DNA from: Armigeres subalbatus
Lineage: Eukaryota > Arthropoda > Insecta > Diptera > Culicidae
Length of the DNA: 64,000 bases
NCBI RefSeq assembly: GCF_024139115.2
Contig: NC_085141.1
Span: forward strand, 248,418,096 to 248,482,095
Direction of reading: 5' to 3'
Of this stretch, positions 22,396-33,950 are shown piece after piece (within the stretch, counting starts at the first letter, position 1; each line of letters starts with the position of its first letter). The translations under genes and the position numbers were made by a program. The notes under the pieces are model-generated. The model worked only from the letters and a program-made list of their open reading frames with translations, searched no databases and was not told the DNA's origin.

Positions 22396-22849
22396 CCAGA
22401 TTCAGTCACAAATAAGTTGCTGCAACCAGTTTCACTTGACTTGTGTTGCTTGGGACGGGCGTCGTCTACATTGATCTTTATGTAGCTTCCGACGAAATCA
22501 ACCACGTTATCACGATTGCGAAATAGGAAAGGCTTGACGATGTCGGTAATCTTTTGCGCTGGTTCCGTTGGTTGGTAATTTCCAGTCCACTGATTTTTTG
22601 GCATTTCTCAAGGAAGCCGTCTTGGTCCTTTGACATTCCTTTTATATAACAGTGTGCGTTGAAGACTGCGATTGTCGTATGCGGATGATATGAAGCTCTT
22701 CGCACCGATCCACAGTGGGGAAAAGCGACCCAAAAAGGTACCTATTTTTTGCTTCTACATGATGCGGCAGAGAAATACCCTTCCTTAATACAACCCAACA
22801 ACAATTTCTGACATAATGAATCTACAACAGGATATACATTCATTTGTGG
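22396..22849. other. Possible retroelement leader, otherwise unassigned
   Basis: The first 80 bases (TTCAGTCACAAATAAGTTGC, then TGCAACC and GACTTGTGTTGCTTGGG blocks) match 43235-43310 on the same strand, implying a shared dispersed repeat, perhaps the 5' end of a LINE on the minus strand. The remainder has no recognised content. Confidence 0.35.
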
Positions 22850-23002
22850 CTTAGTGCACAATAAACCGAATGGTTGTCAATCCCAGCAAATGTTAAGTAA
22901 TCTCTTCTACTCTTGTACATCAGTCTATAAATGTTACCAAAGTGAACGCGCTACACTTTCAGAAACTTCCTAGCGTCTCAGACAAACCAAACGACCCTGG
23001 AG
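22850..23002. repeat. 150-bp dispersed direct repeat, copy 1
   Basis: Nearly identical to 25946-26093 (TAGTGCACAATAAACCGAATG through TCTCAGACAAACCAAACGAC), 3.1 kb apart in the same orientation. It is part of a larger shuffled block, because GAGCCGACGTTCTGATAC flanks the repeat on the right here and on the left there. Confidence 0.8.
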
Positions 23003-23366
23003 CCGACGTTCTGATACTCACGGCTGTTCGGCCACATTGAGAGTTGACGTAAAGTTAATGTCAACTTCTCTCCACGAACAGCCTAGATAGCCGTGTGGTG
23101 TCGGCAGCTGGTTATCTGGCTAAGAATAACATTACGGATTGCCTGTTCCAGTGGTAAAAGTCCACCATACAGGTGACCCCTAATTCTCGGTGTGATGCGG
23201 CTTTATGCTTACTGTGCCTACGAATGAATGGTTAGGGGGGTCTAATAAGAACCTAACCGCAAACGGAGCCTGTGAAGCACCAGGGCCCCCTTCACAGTAT
23301 TTCAGCCCTCGCTGCGCTAACCGGAGATATGGCGTAGTTGACTCTTTACTTCTCCGAGATAATCGG

Positions 23367-23560
23367 CTACTCTTATTCAACCTCATCGTGAGGTTAAATA
23401 AGAGTAGGGTTATGAATATGTATTTTACTTAGTTTTCAACAAATTGTCACCTATATGGATTCGCATCATGCGTTTTTTACAATGTACTTTGTGTATGTTA
23501 CCTATCCAGCTTTTTACGCTAGCCATAAATCAACTATGGTAATTCAAATTTGACACATGG
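23367..23560. repeat. Hairpin repeat, copy 1
   Basis: A 19-bp hairpin (CTACTCTTATTCAACCTCA arm at 23367-23385, loop TCG, second arm 23389-23407, one mismatch) is followed by ATGGATTCGCATCATGCG and related phrases. The same hairpin and downstream text recur at 25515-25700 in the same orientation. Confidence 0.7.
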
Positions 23561-23942
23561 TGTGTACAGATTTTATAGGGCAGTCATAGTAGCCCTAGAG
23601 ACGTGCTAAAAAAGTTATATGTCAACATTTTTTGCATTGTTTTGGAATCCAAACAGATTCAGTAGAATTGTTTTCATTTTCTGATGTGTTGACGAATATT
23701 TAATACGTTTTTATTTTTAGGTGGTTATTGAGTCGAAGCTTTTTCTGCAGTTGAGCACTGAATATAATTCATTAGAAAAACATAACCTTTAGAATTGATA
23801 TTTGAATATGCATTGATGAAGCCTATCTCGAGAATACGGATTGGAATCAAAGAGTGACTCAAAATTATGACATAATTGTTTGAAGCCTTATCTCAGAAAT
23901 AAAAGATACGATTGAATAAAAGCATATATATATTCATAGTTT

Positions 23943-24230
23943 GGGGGGCCCTCCTTAGCCGTGCGGTAAGACGCGCGGCTACAAAGCAAGACCATGCTGA
24001 GGGTGGCTGGGTTCGATTCCCGGTGCCGGTCTAGGCAATTTTCGGATTGGATCTCGACTTCCATGGGCATAAAAGTATCATCGTGTTAGCCTCATAATAT
24101 ACGAATGCAAAAATGGTAAACTTGGCTAAGAAACCTCGCAGTTAATAACTGTGGAAGTGCTTAATGAACACTAAGCTGCGAGGCAGCTCTGTCCCAGTGT
24201 GGGGATGTAATGCCAATAAAAAGAAGAAGA
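23943..24230 (+). mobile_element. Feilai-type tRNA-related SINE, full length
   Basis: The plus-strand element starts GGGGGGCCCTCCTTAGCCGTG. Its A-box-like TAGCCGTGCGGTAAG and B-box GGTTCGATTCCC are both intact, so internal Pol III initiation is plausible. The body runs through GTGGAAGTGCTTAATGAAC, and the 3' end is AAGAAGAAG triplets near 24222-24230. No clear TSD found. Matches 3091-3385 along its length. Confidence 0.85.
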
Positions 24231-24698
24231 TGTTTCACCTTTTCTCACTCAGGTGAAACATATAGGATTCTTTATGCCCTGAACATTCTGTATATTGAAC
24301 ATACTTCATAATACGATCACACCCAACGAATTTCTAGACGGTCGGCAAATCTGTCCTTGGAAGTACAATTCAGTCTCCTAAAGTCTACTAAAAAATCACA
24401 CAAGAGCGGCCGTCACACCATATGCCAATTATTTGGCCATATATAAACTTTTTGGAAAACCGTGCACAAGGATATTATATGCCCTCAACGATTTATAGTT
24501 AAAGTGGCAATTCATCGACATCAGAACTCGGCAGTACATGGTTTGTAAAGCTGGTACGGGAAAACAGATTTCTCGTCAAAAATCCCAAACATTTGAAACT
24601 TCGTGATTTCCTACATAAAGAGAATGAAGCTCCATATTGGCGGTCGACACATGGCACATAGGTTCATATTTAGTATCCAATAAGATATTAGAGGACTG

Positions 24699-25211
24699 CC
24701 CGACCAGTAGATAGTAACAGATTTATATCAGATCTTGTTATTCTGTTACAGTAGTTTTTCATAACAGCGGTTGTCGGTAACAGGGATGTCGAGACAATTT
24801 CCAATCCGAAAATTGCCTAGACCGGCACCGGGAATCGAACCCAGCCACCCTCAGCATGGTCTTGCTTTGTAGCCGCGCGTCTTACCGCACGGCTAAGGAG
24901 GGCCCCTTAATGATTATCCATAAAGTAGGCAATTAACTTTGTCCAGCTGGCTCAACTTTGAATGTAGGTTCGAGTTATACTGTAGGTGGTACCTTCGTTT
25001 TTTCCAATTCATATCTACCAAAAATGTAGGCAATTTTTTTTCGGTAGAAATAAACGTAACGCATTATGTTATAATCATGTTATGACGATCATGAAACTTT
25101 TTTTCCTCCATCTTTGGCAGAGAATTTATAACAAAATTATTGCAAGTTTTGTTATTTGTAACACATATTGATATAATTGTGATAAAATTTTGTTATGACT
25201 AACTGGTCGGG
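24699..25211. mobile_element. MITE with CCCGACCAGT ends, split by a SINE
   Basis: The left end CCCGACCAGTAGATAGTAAC and the complement of the right end (CCCGACCAGTTAGTCATAAC) form imperfect long inverted repeats rich in TTGTTAT phrases. A truncated Feilai-type SINE is inserted at 24783-24906. The ends resemble those of the palindromic MITE at 35071-35383. Confidence 0.65.
24783..24906 (-). mobile_element. 3'-truncated Feilai-type SINE
   Basis: Minus-strand head of the SINE (GGGGCCCTCCTTAGCCGTGC with B-box GGTTCGATTCCC) ending in the GGATTGGAAATTGTCTCGAC region. Only the tRNA-related part and a short body remain. Inserted in the MITE at 24699-25211. Confidence 0.8.
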
Positions 25212-25514
25212 TGTTCTTGTTCTGTTTTGCATTTCCATCTAAAATATAAAAAGCATTAAATACAAATTAAATTATCATGAACAAATAGTAAATAGCTAAT
25301 TGGATATCAAAACAATGCGAAAATTTTGACGTCTCAATTGTTCAGCAAGTTTTCTAGGTTGCTAGGATGGCAAATACCATAAAATCTGTACACGGCATGT
25401 GTCAAAATCAACTATGGTAATAATACGTGACTATAATAAAAAGCTGGATATGGATTCGCATTATGCGTTTTTCACAGTGTACTCTGTGTTTTCTTTCTTG
25501 ACGTTCGGGCTCGG

Positions 25515-25700
25515 CTACTCTTGTTCAATCTCAACGTGAGGTTCAATAAGAATGGGGTTATGAATATGTGTTTTACTTAGTTTTCAACAAATTGCCACCT
25601 ATATGGATTCGCATTATGCGATTTTTACAATGTACTTTGTGATTGTCACCTTTATGGATTCGCATTATGCGTTTTTCACAGTGCACTCTGTGTTTCGTCT
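25515..25700. repeat. Hairpin repeat, copy 2
   Basis: Counterpart of 23367-23560: diverged hairpin (arms near 25515-25533 and 25537-25555) followed by repeated ATGGATTCGCATTATGCG phrases (also at 25450, 25600 and 25655). These short phrases form a small irregular tandem array. Confidence 0.65.
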
Positions 25701-25945
25701 TTGACGTTCGTCCATTGTTACGTCCTCTGTGTTTTTGTGACACCTCTCTTTAGTCCCTAGCTGAATGCGTCTACATAATTGGCTTTCCTATAAATGGTTC
25801 CATTCTCCTTTCCAACTTCACTTCCTCTTCCTTTCCCCTTTTCACTTCCTTTTCCGTCAGGTAAATGATGAGAAAGGCCAGTGAAGGCGATGGCACAAAT
25901 CTCCCAAATTGAGGGGAACGTGCCTCCTGAGCCGACGTTCTGATA

Positions 25946-26093
25946 CCTGATAGTGCACAATAAACGGAATGGTTGTCAATCCCAGCAAATGTTAAGTAAT
26001 CTCTTCTACTCTTGTACATCAGTCTATAAATGTTACCAAAGTGAACGCGCTACACTTTCAGAAACTTCCTAGCGTCTCAGACAAACCAAACGA
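25946..26093. repeat. 150-bp dispersed direct repeat, copy 2
   Basis: See 22850-23002. The copies are almost identical, so duplication is recent relative to the flanking decay. No coding content. Confidence 0.8.
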
Positions 26094-26461
26094 CACCCCC
26101 CCACCCCCCTCAGGCAAGTATTATCGTAATTTAGACGGCGGAAAGTTTTTTTTATGGCAGGATACCAGGATGATACGGAGCGTGACAAATGTGGTCAAAA
26201 CAGGATCTTCTGATACGAAATCCGGCCTGTTGCCGCCGGAGATGCGCATCAATCTTCTCTTGAATCCGGGCTAGGATCACATTGTTCAGAACTTTGAGAA
26301 TGGTAGACATTAATATAATGCCTCCCCTGCTATCGCTTATAGTTAGGTCACCACTTCAGGCACCTTCACTAAGATACGACTAGGACTGTTGCGGTGTACC
26401 AGCTATAGAATCAGCTTTGAGCATGTTGGCGACATAGATAATAAATTATTTGATTACTCAA

Positions 26462-26675
26462 CCATAGGCAAAAGATATTTTAGTTACTAGATACAGATTG
26501 TCGCTGTCGTCGCTGTCCGGAACATCTTTTGCTGGCGAGGATAGGGGAGCTAAATGTCAAAGAAAGAAAATCCATACGATTTGACAGGTATGTACCACAC
26601 ATGTTTCGGACAGCAGAACAAAGGGAACCGAAGCGACAATCTTTATCTAGTAACTAAAATATCTTTTCCATAGGC
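26462..26675. mobile_element. 198-bp MITE with 8-bp TSD next to a host exon
   Basis: The element at 26470-26667 begins AAAAGATATTTTAGTTACTA and ends with its complement (about 36-bp inverted repeats, few mismatches). CCATAGGC is duplicated at 26462-26469 and 26668-26675. It is non-coding, with a CGCTGTCGTCGCTGTCCGG core, and lies 117 bases downstream (minus sense) of a host exon. Confidence 0.8.
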
Positions 26676-26791
26676 TGATTATGCAGAATTGATGGATTTT
26701 CCACTATGAATAGATCATTAATTGCTGTAATTGTTCAATGCAGTTGGTTGACGAGCTTGGCTTCATCAAGAAAAACATATTTATGTCTTAC

Positions 26792-26868
26792 CTTTGACGT
26801 AGTCATCGGGTAAAACCACCCTCGGTTTTAATGTGTAGTTTTTTGCAGCTATCACTTCTTTCAGGAAG
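26792..26868 (-). CDS. Cys-loop ligand-gated ion channel, upstream exon
   Basis: This 77-base exon on the minus strand has acceptor TTTGTTTCAG before 26868 and donor AAAG|GTAAGA after 26792. It reads FLKEVIAAKNYTLKPRVVLP then DDYVK. Its final G joins AG of the exon at 5448 to give Glu (KEV). It enters with one base (phase 2 intron upstream). The peptide corresponds to the segment just before the first ligand-domain strands in Cys-loop subunits, where a short helix leads into a P.....Y....RP-type stretch. The preceding exon with the signal peptide was not found in the remaining 37 kb. The intron to the next exon is 21,343 bases, filled with mobile elements. Confidence 0.75.
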
Positions 26869-26869
26869 C

Positions 26870-27583
26870 TGAAACAAAGAGAAAAGAAAAGTTCGACTAT
26901 TAGTGAAAGCAATTTTCTACAAGTTCTAAAATAATTATACCTTGAAGTTATCGCTTATATTGGGTGAACGAACATCCGTTGAATATAATTTCTATTGGTA
27001 TAAAAGGGGAACGGGGTCTTTTTGGAGTAGCAATCAATTGTTTTACAAAAAATAATTTTGGCATTCATATTCATCCGTTTTCATTAATAATATGTACCTA
27101 CGATATAGTGTTTATTCCATTTCCCCAAAGGTGCATTTGAAGTCGGCGAACGACAGGACTCATTAAGAGCATTTGAATATTAATTCGACAAGTTAGCTCT
27201 CACCAACTATTACCCACTCTCCCCTATTTATCCGCTTCGAGCTATCAGCGAAAGATTCAAATAAACTCTAAGGTTTATTTTTTTTGTTCCCCACTTTCGC
27301 ACATGGTTTTAATTTCGATTGCATGACCGGTAGTCGTATGTACCTACACTTCAAAACACATCCACCCTCTCGGCTGCTTCCGCTCCACGCGAAATCATCT
27401 TCCACATTCTGAACCAGCCGGCAAGGTCCAATTTGATTCATGAGCTTTGAAGAGAGTGCGCGCCTTGTGTCTGGTTTGCTAAATAAAAACATATAAAGCA
27501 TATTTATTTACATCAACAGAGCAACATTTTTTTGCCCCGGTGCGATGGTGGTTGGTCCGGACCGAATTGCTATATCTGCTGAT
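26870..27583. other. Intronic, nothing recognised
   Basis: Upstream intron of the channel gene. AT-rich; no repeat or exon recognised before the foldback element. Confidence 0.45.
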
Positions 27584-29701
27584 ATGTAGATTAGGGTGTC
27601 CCAAAAAAAATCGATGTTCGAAAAGTCATGGTGCTCAACCCTGAAATGAAAGATATACCTGTCTGGATAATTTTTGTAGAACAAACCGAATTTCTAAAAA
27701 ATCGTTTAGAGGTCGCGCCAGATCGATTTTTGAAAAATGAGCTTTTTTCAAATATTGGGCCCTTTCACAATTTTTTTTCAGGGTCACCCATTCGTTTTAT
27801 ATTTTTTTATTTTTCTGTGGATCTTTGCCCATATTCTCCATGAATTAGTTTTTAGTATTATACGTGTTTACAGTCAGAAGAACTTTTTAAACAACGAAAA
27901 AATCACATTTTTTTGACTAATTTTTGAAGTTATTTCATCCTCACACAAAAAATATTTTTTTCTCGTTCAGAAAAACTTACATACTACGAAGAGCTATTTA
28001 TAAGGAGTATTTTCATAAAAAATATCCAAGAAATGTTGTTCTGGGGCTGAGATATTGCAGTTTAAGTAAATAGTCAAAAAGTGTACAAATTCGGTAGTTT
28101 TTCTTTACATGTTATAATTTCATCAAGATTGCACCAATATTTTATTTTTAATTAAAAACAATTCAAAAGCGAATAAATGGGAATATTTTCTATGTAACAT
28201 AGCTTTTATTTCCGATGGAGTTGGTTACCTGAATTACAGGATTTGGTCGGAGTATATGGATGGAGACAGTTATAAAATGATATCACATTCAACTATTAAT
28301 ATGTAGCAATATAGAAGTAATCAGGTTTACTATGATCTCTTTATAAGTTTTGGTTCAATCATAGGCTGCTTTTCACGGTATACAAAAACAAGGCAGGCTC
28401 AGCACGTATGTAAACATTCAGTTTGAACGTAAATATCTGTGGTCACTACTATCTTCGCACAAGCTGAACTGAAACGATGCTCTACGGTCTCAGCATGCTT
28501 ACTTTTGTACTCTAACATGTGGCGATAAAATATGCGTCTCACTTGAAGTGTCATTTTTCCATTTTTACTTTACGTTTATTCCGTTTTTACTTTTCCAATA
28601 TCTCAAGTGAACTCATGGAAAAGCTGTCGAACTGGTACGACGAAAAAAATGTTTGACTGTCATATGACATATCAAAAGCATCACGGTATACAGACAACAA
28701 GGTAGGCTTGTAAGAAAAGTGACACGTCAAGAGTGACGCATATTTTAATGCCACATGATAGAGTACAAAAGTAAGCATGCTGAGACCGTAGAGCATCGTC
28801 TCAGTTCAGCTTGTGCGAAAATAGTAGTGACAACACATGTTTACATTCAAACTGAATGTTTACATACGTGCTGAGCCTGCCTTGTTTTTTGTATACCGTG
28901 AAAAGCATCCTATGATTGAATCAAAACTAATAAAGAGATTATAGTAAACCTGATTATTTGTACATTGTTACATATTAACTGTTGGATGTGATATCATTTT
29001 ATAACTGGCTCCATCCATATACTTCGGCCAAATTCTGTAATTCAGGTAAACAACTCCATCGGAAATAAAAGCTATGTTACCTAGAAAATATTCCCATTTA
29101 TTTGCTTTTGAATTGTTTTTAATTCAAATTAAAATATTGGTGCAACTTGATGAAATTATAATATGTAAAGAAAAAGTACCGAATTTGTACACTTTTTGAC
29201 TATTTACTAAAACTGCAATATCTCAGCCCCAGAACAACATTTCTTGGATATTTTTTTATGAAAATACTCCTTATAAATAGCTCTTCGTAGTTTGTAAGTT
29301 TTTCTGAACGAGAAAATTTTATTTTTTGTGTGAGGATGAAATAACTTCAAAAATTAGTCAAAAAATGTGCTTTTTTCGATGTTTAAAAAGTTCTTCTGAC
29401 TGTAAACACGTATAATACTAAAAACTAATTCATGGAGAATATGGGAAAAGATCCACAGAAAAATAAAAAAATATAAAACGAATGGGTGACCCTGAAAAAA
29501 AATTGTGAAATGACCCAATACTTGATTTTTGACCTAAAAAAAGCTCATTTTTCAAAAATCGATCTAGCGCGACCTCTAAACGATTTTTTAGAAATTCGGT
29601 TAGTTCTACAAAAATTATCCAGACAGGTATATCTTTCATTTCAGGGTTGAGCACCATGACTTTTCAAACATCGATTTTTTTTGGGACACCCTAATGTAGA
29701 T
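27584..29701. mobile_element. 2.1-kb foldback element, hAT-like, 8-bp TSD
   Basis: The element at 27592-29693 is an almost complete inverted repeat: arms of about 1 kb mirror each other around position 28642 (e.g. 27625-27690 against 29600-29665, and 28370-28560 against 28715-28910). Ends read TAGGGTGTCCCAAAA and its complement, and ATGTAGAT is duplicated at 27584-27591 and 29694-29701. The 8-bp TSD and TAGGG terminus suggest hAT. Mirror ORFs (27628 plus, 29657 minus) encode the same peptide and are by-products; no transposase is present. Confidence 0.9.
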
Positions 29702-30425
29702 GCAATGGGAACTGGTTCATACATACATCAAACAATTCGTTTGAGTTTACCCGTCGATTGGAAGGAAATTCCTCGCATTTATACGATTCTGGAGAATGGT
29801 GGAGGATAGTGAGGTTGAGTGGAAGTGCTGTAAAGTGTTAAGCGGGTACATAGAACTAGATTTCGTTGGTCGATAATGCAATTTAGATTGATTGAAATTG
29901 TCACGACTGAACGTGACATTGAAAGTTGACTCTTTATCACTATTATTGCACTTCATCTATCAATTAGGTTGAGCTGTCCATCTAGCTTGGACTGCAGCAC
30001 GTTGAACACGCTACTTTTAGTTGGGTAATTTCAGTGTGATTTAGCTCTAAGAGGACGTTTACTCGGATAATTCCCAACAATGATTTCTACCGTTCGATAG
30101 TTTAATTACATGACATGCTTTTACATGTCACGAAAAGCTGCTACACCAATTTATCCAGCACGATCTTCAAAAAATATTCAGCGTTGTTACGTACTGGATT
30201 TAGGAATTTTCGCGTATTTTTATCACGATTTCGGGGCTTCATGCTAAATTGGCGCGGTTTTAGGTGAAAATTTAATAAATAAAATGTTAGATCTATAAGG
30301 ACGTTTATTTGAAAAATAGTTTAATGTTTATTTAGAGGGGCTTTATTTTCGTCAGCAAATGATGATATGATGATGATGACATTATTATTCGGATATTTTT
30401 AAGACCTTATTGCATTCTTTAAACA
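29702..30425. other. Intronic, nothing recognised
   Basis: AT-rich, with ATGATGATG-type simple sequence near 30360. No gene or mobile element recognised. Confidence 0.45.
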
Positions 30426-30694
30426 CACAGATAGAAAAAGTTGTTGAAATTTCCACAAAAGTAATGCACATAAAGGGAATGCCAAAAAGAGCGTAAGTTT
30501 AAACGATATTATCACCTGAATGTATGCAATTTGTATTGCATTAAGTTACTTTACGAATAAGTGTCATAATGCTATGAAAATGGCATACATTTAGGGCGAA
30601 CTTGTTGGAAAAGATCCATGTACGCCCAGAATAGTGTAATTTTCCACGTCTTTATTATTTACGCGCTGATTACTTTTCATTATTTTTTTCTGTG
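30426..30694. mobile_element. MITE with CACAGATAGAAAAAG ends, copy 1
   Basis: 269-bp element, about 85% identical to 30929-31201. Ends CACAGATAGAAAAAG and the complement of TTTTTTTCTGTG. Contains ATGTATGCAATTTG and its partial inverse GGCATACATT. Confidence 0.7.
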
Positions 30695-30926
30695 ATGCAA
30701 GTGATATAAGGAGAGGTTGCCACTTGTTGTCATTTTAAATTCCATTCTGAAATATGACGCATACAAAATATGTCTATTGAAGGGCATGAACACCTATCAA
30801 TTTCGTCGTAATTACGACATATTTGTCAGTTTCTGATTATTCTTTTTACGATGAGCCACATACCATGATATATCATATCATTTCTAGGAAGTTTTTTTTC
30901 ATAAAGAATTTTTTCATATTATTATC

Positions 30927-31203
30927 TACACAGATAGAAAAAGTTGTTGAAATTTACACGAAAGTAATGCACATAAAGGGAATGCAAAAAAGAGCGTAAT
31001 TTTGAACGATGTTTTCACTTGGATGTATGCAATTTGTTTTGCATTATGCCACTATTTATTCGATTAAGTGGTATAATGCTATACAAATTGCATACATTTA
31101 GGGTGAAATTTATGGAAAAAATTCATGTATGCTCAGAATAGTGTAATTTTCCGGGTCTGTATTTTTTACGCGCTGATTAGTTTTCATTATTTTTTCCTGT
31201 GTA
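30927..31203. mobile_element. MITE with CACAGATAGAAAAAG ends, copy 2, TA TSD
   Basis: The element at 30929-31201 is flanked by TA on both sides. Same orientation as copy 1, 234 bases apart. Terminal inverted repeats are short (about 13 bases). Probably mobilised by a Tc1/mariner-type transposase. Confidence 0.75.
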
Positions 31204-31944
31204 GATAGCTTCCATAGCATTCGTTTATACATACAATTGAAAACATAAATATGTTCCTTTATTTGATACAGATGCCTCATTTTAATAAGTGCTTCAACAG
31301 GAATTCGTTCAAAAATTAGAAGGTGATTTCAAAAAGTATTTAAAACAAACAGCAGTCATTTCAGGAAGATTTTTTGTGATATTTGTGGACAACTCTGATG
31401 GTATTTTCACAGGAATACCAACAAATAGATACGAAGAAATCTCTTAAGGAATTTCCACACTCTAAAGAGAGTTTCTGTAGCATTTAAACATCTAAAAATT
31501 ATGAAGAAATTTTTGAAGGAATTTCTGTGGGAATTCTTGGAGCCACAGTAATTCAGAATCAAGGATCAGAAGGAATGTCGGTTCGATTTTACGAAAAAAT
31601 GTCTGCAGCAGGCATTGAAAAAAATCAGTTCATGAGCAGAAAACGACCAAAATCCAGCCAACTTGATGCTCTGCTGCGTCGTAAGCGATGAAGCTCCGTT
31701 CAACGTTCAACGATCTTCATTGCCAATGGAATCCAATTGAGCGAAGCAAATCACTTGATAACCTAACAAAGAGCGTTGTAACGACAAACAGTTAGAAACA
31801 AATTCAAGCATTAAAGTGATTATACAGCAAAGCCACTAATCAGCCATCTTGGAAACCACCTGCTTTTTCCTGTATTTTTTCCGGAGCAGGAACTAAGAAA
31901 ACCATAACTCGCATAAGGGTGAAACATTGGTAGATCAATTGCTT
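31204..31944. other. Intronic, nothing recognised
   Basis: AT-rich; no identifiable gene. The CR1/L2-like LINE begins just to the right. Confidence 0.4.
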
Positions 31945-33869
31945 ACTCGAGCTGAATAATCGATGTGTTGCAGCAATCTGCACTGCACGGAAGTGCACTA
32001 CTCTACCAAGTTAAGTTCTGTTTTCCACGATTATATATTGCACCAAGAGTCAAATATAAAACGCGATCCGTCAATGTTCTGGAGCTACGTTAAGAAGCTA
32101 AGACGCAACGGCGGCGTTCCGAGCAATGTTTCGTATAAAGGAACTAGTGCTGATTCCACAGAGCATGCTGCTGAATTGTTTGCTGAGTTTTTCAGAAATG
32201 TTTTCTCAGACTCTCGTTCTACTCACACCCCGGATGAGCACCGTGACAGGATAAGCGGTATAGCTCATTACAACGTACATATACCGCATCTAAATGTATC
32301 GTTAGAAGATGTGAAGAAAGTTCTTTCATCTGTAGACGGTTACAAAGGTCCTGGTCCAGACAGTTTGCCGCCATCTTTCATTAAACAATTTGCAACGTCC
32401 CTCGCTGCGCCGGTAACGATGATCTTCAATCGCTCGCTGGATAGTGGTATTTTCCCAACTGCATGGAAGACCGCCTCCATTACTCCTATTCACAAATCCG
32501 GTAATACTCACAATGTAGAGAACTATCGTGGGATTTCTATCCTCAGTTGCCTCCCGAAAACGTTCGAAAAGATGGTTTACGAAGTCGTGTACCAAGCGGT
32601 TCGCCCTATAATCTCCGAATATCAACACGGATTTGTCCGGAAACGATCGACAACGACTAACCTGATGGTTTTTGCCAACACAGTAATCAACTCCATAGAG
32701 AGAAAACGACAAGTTGATGCCATATACGTGGACTTCAGTAAAGCTTTCGATAAGGTTCCACATTCTTTTGCTATCGATAAGATGAGGCACATGGGAATCC
32801 CTGACTGGGCAACGACTTGGTTCCAGTCCTATTTGACAGACCGCTCTGCATATGTTCACATCAACGGAGTTAATTCAGCGAATTTTGGCATTCCGTCAGG
32901 CGTCCCCCAAGGAAGTCACATAGGACCGTTAATTTTTATTCTGTTTGTTAATGACCTGTGTAATAGTCTTCGCTCCTCTAAGCTTTTATTCGCTGACGAT
33001 CTAAAGATATATCGTGAAATCGAGACTAGGTTGGATTGCTGCGTTCTCCAAAATGACATTGATACACTTCTACGATGGTCCTCTTTAAATGGTATGGAAG
33101 TCAATGTTGCTAAATGCAGTTCCATAACATTCAGCCGTTTGCGAGAGCCATTGCTGACTGATTACTTTATTGGAAACAGCCGTTTACTACGAGTTTCATC
33201 GATTAAAGACTTGGGAGTCATTATTGACTCTAAAGTCAGATTTAACGACCACATCAACATGATCACAGCCAAATCGTTTGCCATGCTGGGATTTTTGAAA
33301 AGAAACACGAATGCATTCCAGGACATATATGCGCTAAAAGCGTTGTATTGTGCTCTCGTCCGCAGTCTGCTAGAATATGCAGTTGTTGTATGGGCACCCT
33401 TTCATGCAACATTGATTAACAGAATGGAAGCGATTCAACGAAACTTCATCAGATACGCCCTCCGGGTACTACCTTGGAACAATACGGCTAGCTTGCCCCC
33501 CTAAGAAGAACGGTGTATGCTAATAAATCTGCAATCGCTAGCTGCCAGAAGAAAACTCCTTCAAAGACTCTTCGTGTTCGGGATTCTCGCTGGAGATGTA
33601 GACTGTGGCTTTCTCCTAGCTAAAGTACACATCAACGTGCCTCGAAGACAACTACGGCATTACATACTTCTTGCCGAGTCTACTCACCGTACAAACTATG
33701 GATACAATGAGCCATGGAGCATGTGCTGCCGCACGTTTAATGAAGTAAGTCACGTGTTTGATTTTAATATTAGTAAAGAGGCCTATAAGTCAAGAATACA
33801 AAACCTAGTATAGCTAAGAAACATCTGTACAACTTTACGTTGAAGATTGAAATAAATAAATAAATAAAT
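31945..33869 (+). mobile_element. CR1/L2-like LINE, 5'-truncated, (TAAA)n tail
   Basis: Plus-strand non-LTR element lacking the endonuclease, ending in AAATAAATAAATAAATAAAT at 33848-33868, the short-repeat tail used by this group. It is inserted next to a LINE-B-type fragment (33870-33950). The coding part is well preserved. Confidence 0.75.
31963..33813 (+). pseudogene. CR1/L2-like reverse transcriptase, single frameshift
   Basis: A 513-residue open frame (31963-33504) has the RT motifs GYKGPGPDSLPP, TAWKTASITPIHKSG, NYRGISILSCLPKTFEK, HGFVRKRSTTTNL, the YVDFSKAFDKVPH block, SGVPQGSHIGPLIFILFVND, and catalytic FADD at 32989-33000 (residue 343), then DLGVIIDSKVRFNDH. It ends at a run of six C (33497-33502). 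One-base slippage there opens the frame 33517-33813, which supplies the expected C-terminal domain (LQSLAARRKLLQRL...). The starting Met is not the true start, because the upstream endonuclease is missing. RT catalytic residues look intact. The frameshift could also be a sequencing error in the homopolymer. Confidence 0.85.
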
Positions 33870-33950
33870 CTCCTCCATACTGCATTCTTCTTCTCCACTA
33901 ACTGCTCACATTCGCCGTCATATCAGTCGTTTCTCTTATTTGGGGGCACC
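33870..33950 (-). pseudogene. LINE B-type fragment
   Basis: Matches 14391-14470 (CTCCATACTGCATTCTTCTT, then CACTAACTGCTCACATTCGC), the linker region of LINE B, same orientation. Too short to show a domain. It forms the right flank of the CR1/L2-like insertion. Confidence 0.7.

Noticed and set aside
27628..29657. Matching 71- and 75-aa ORFs on opposite strands
   Set aside because: They are the same peptide in the two arms of the foldback element, with no domain.
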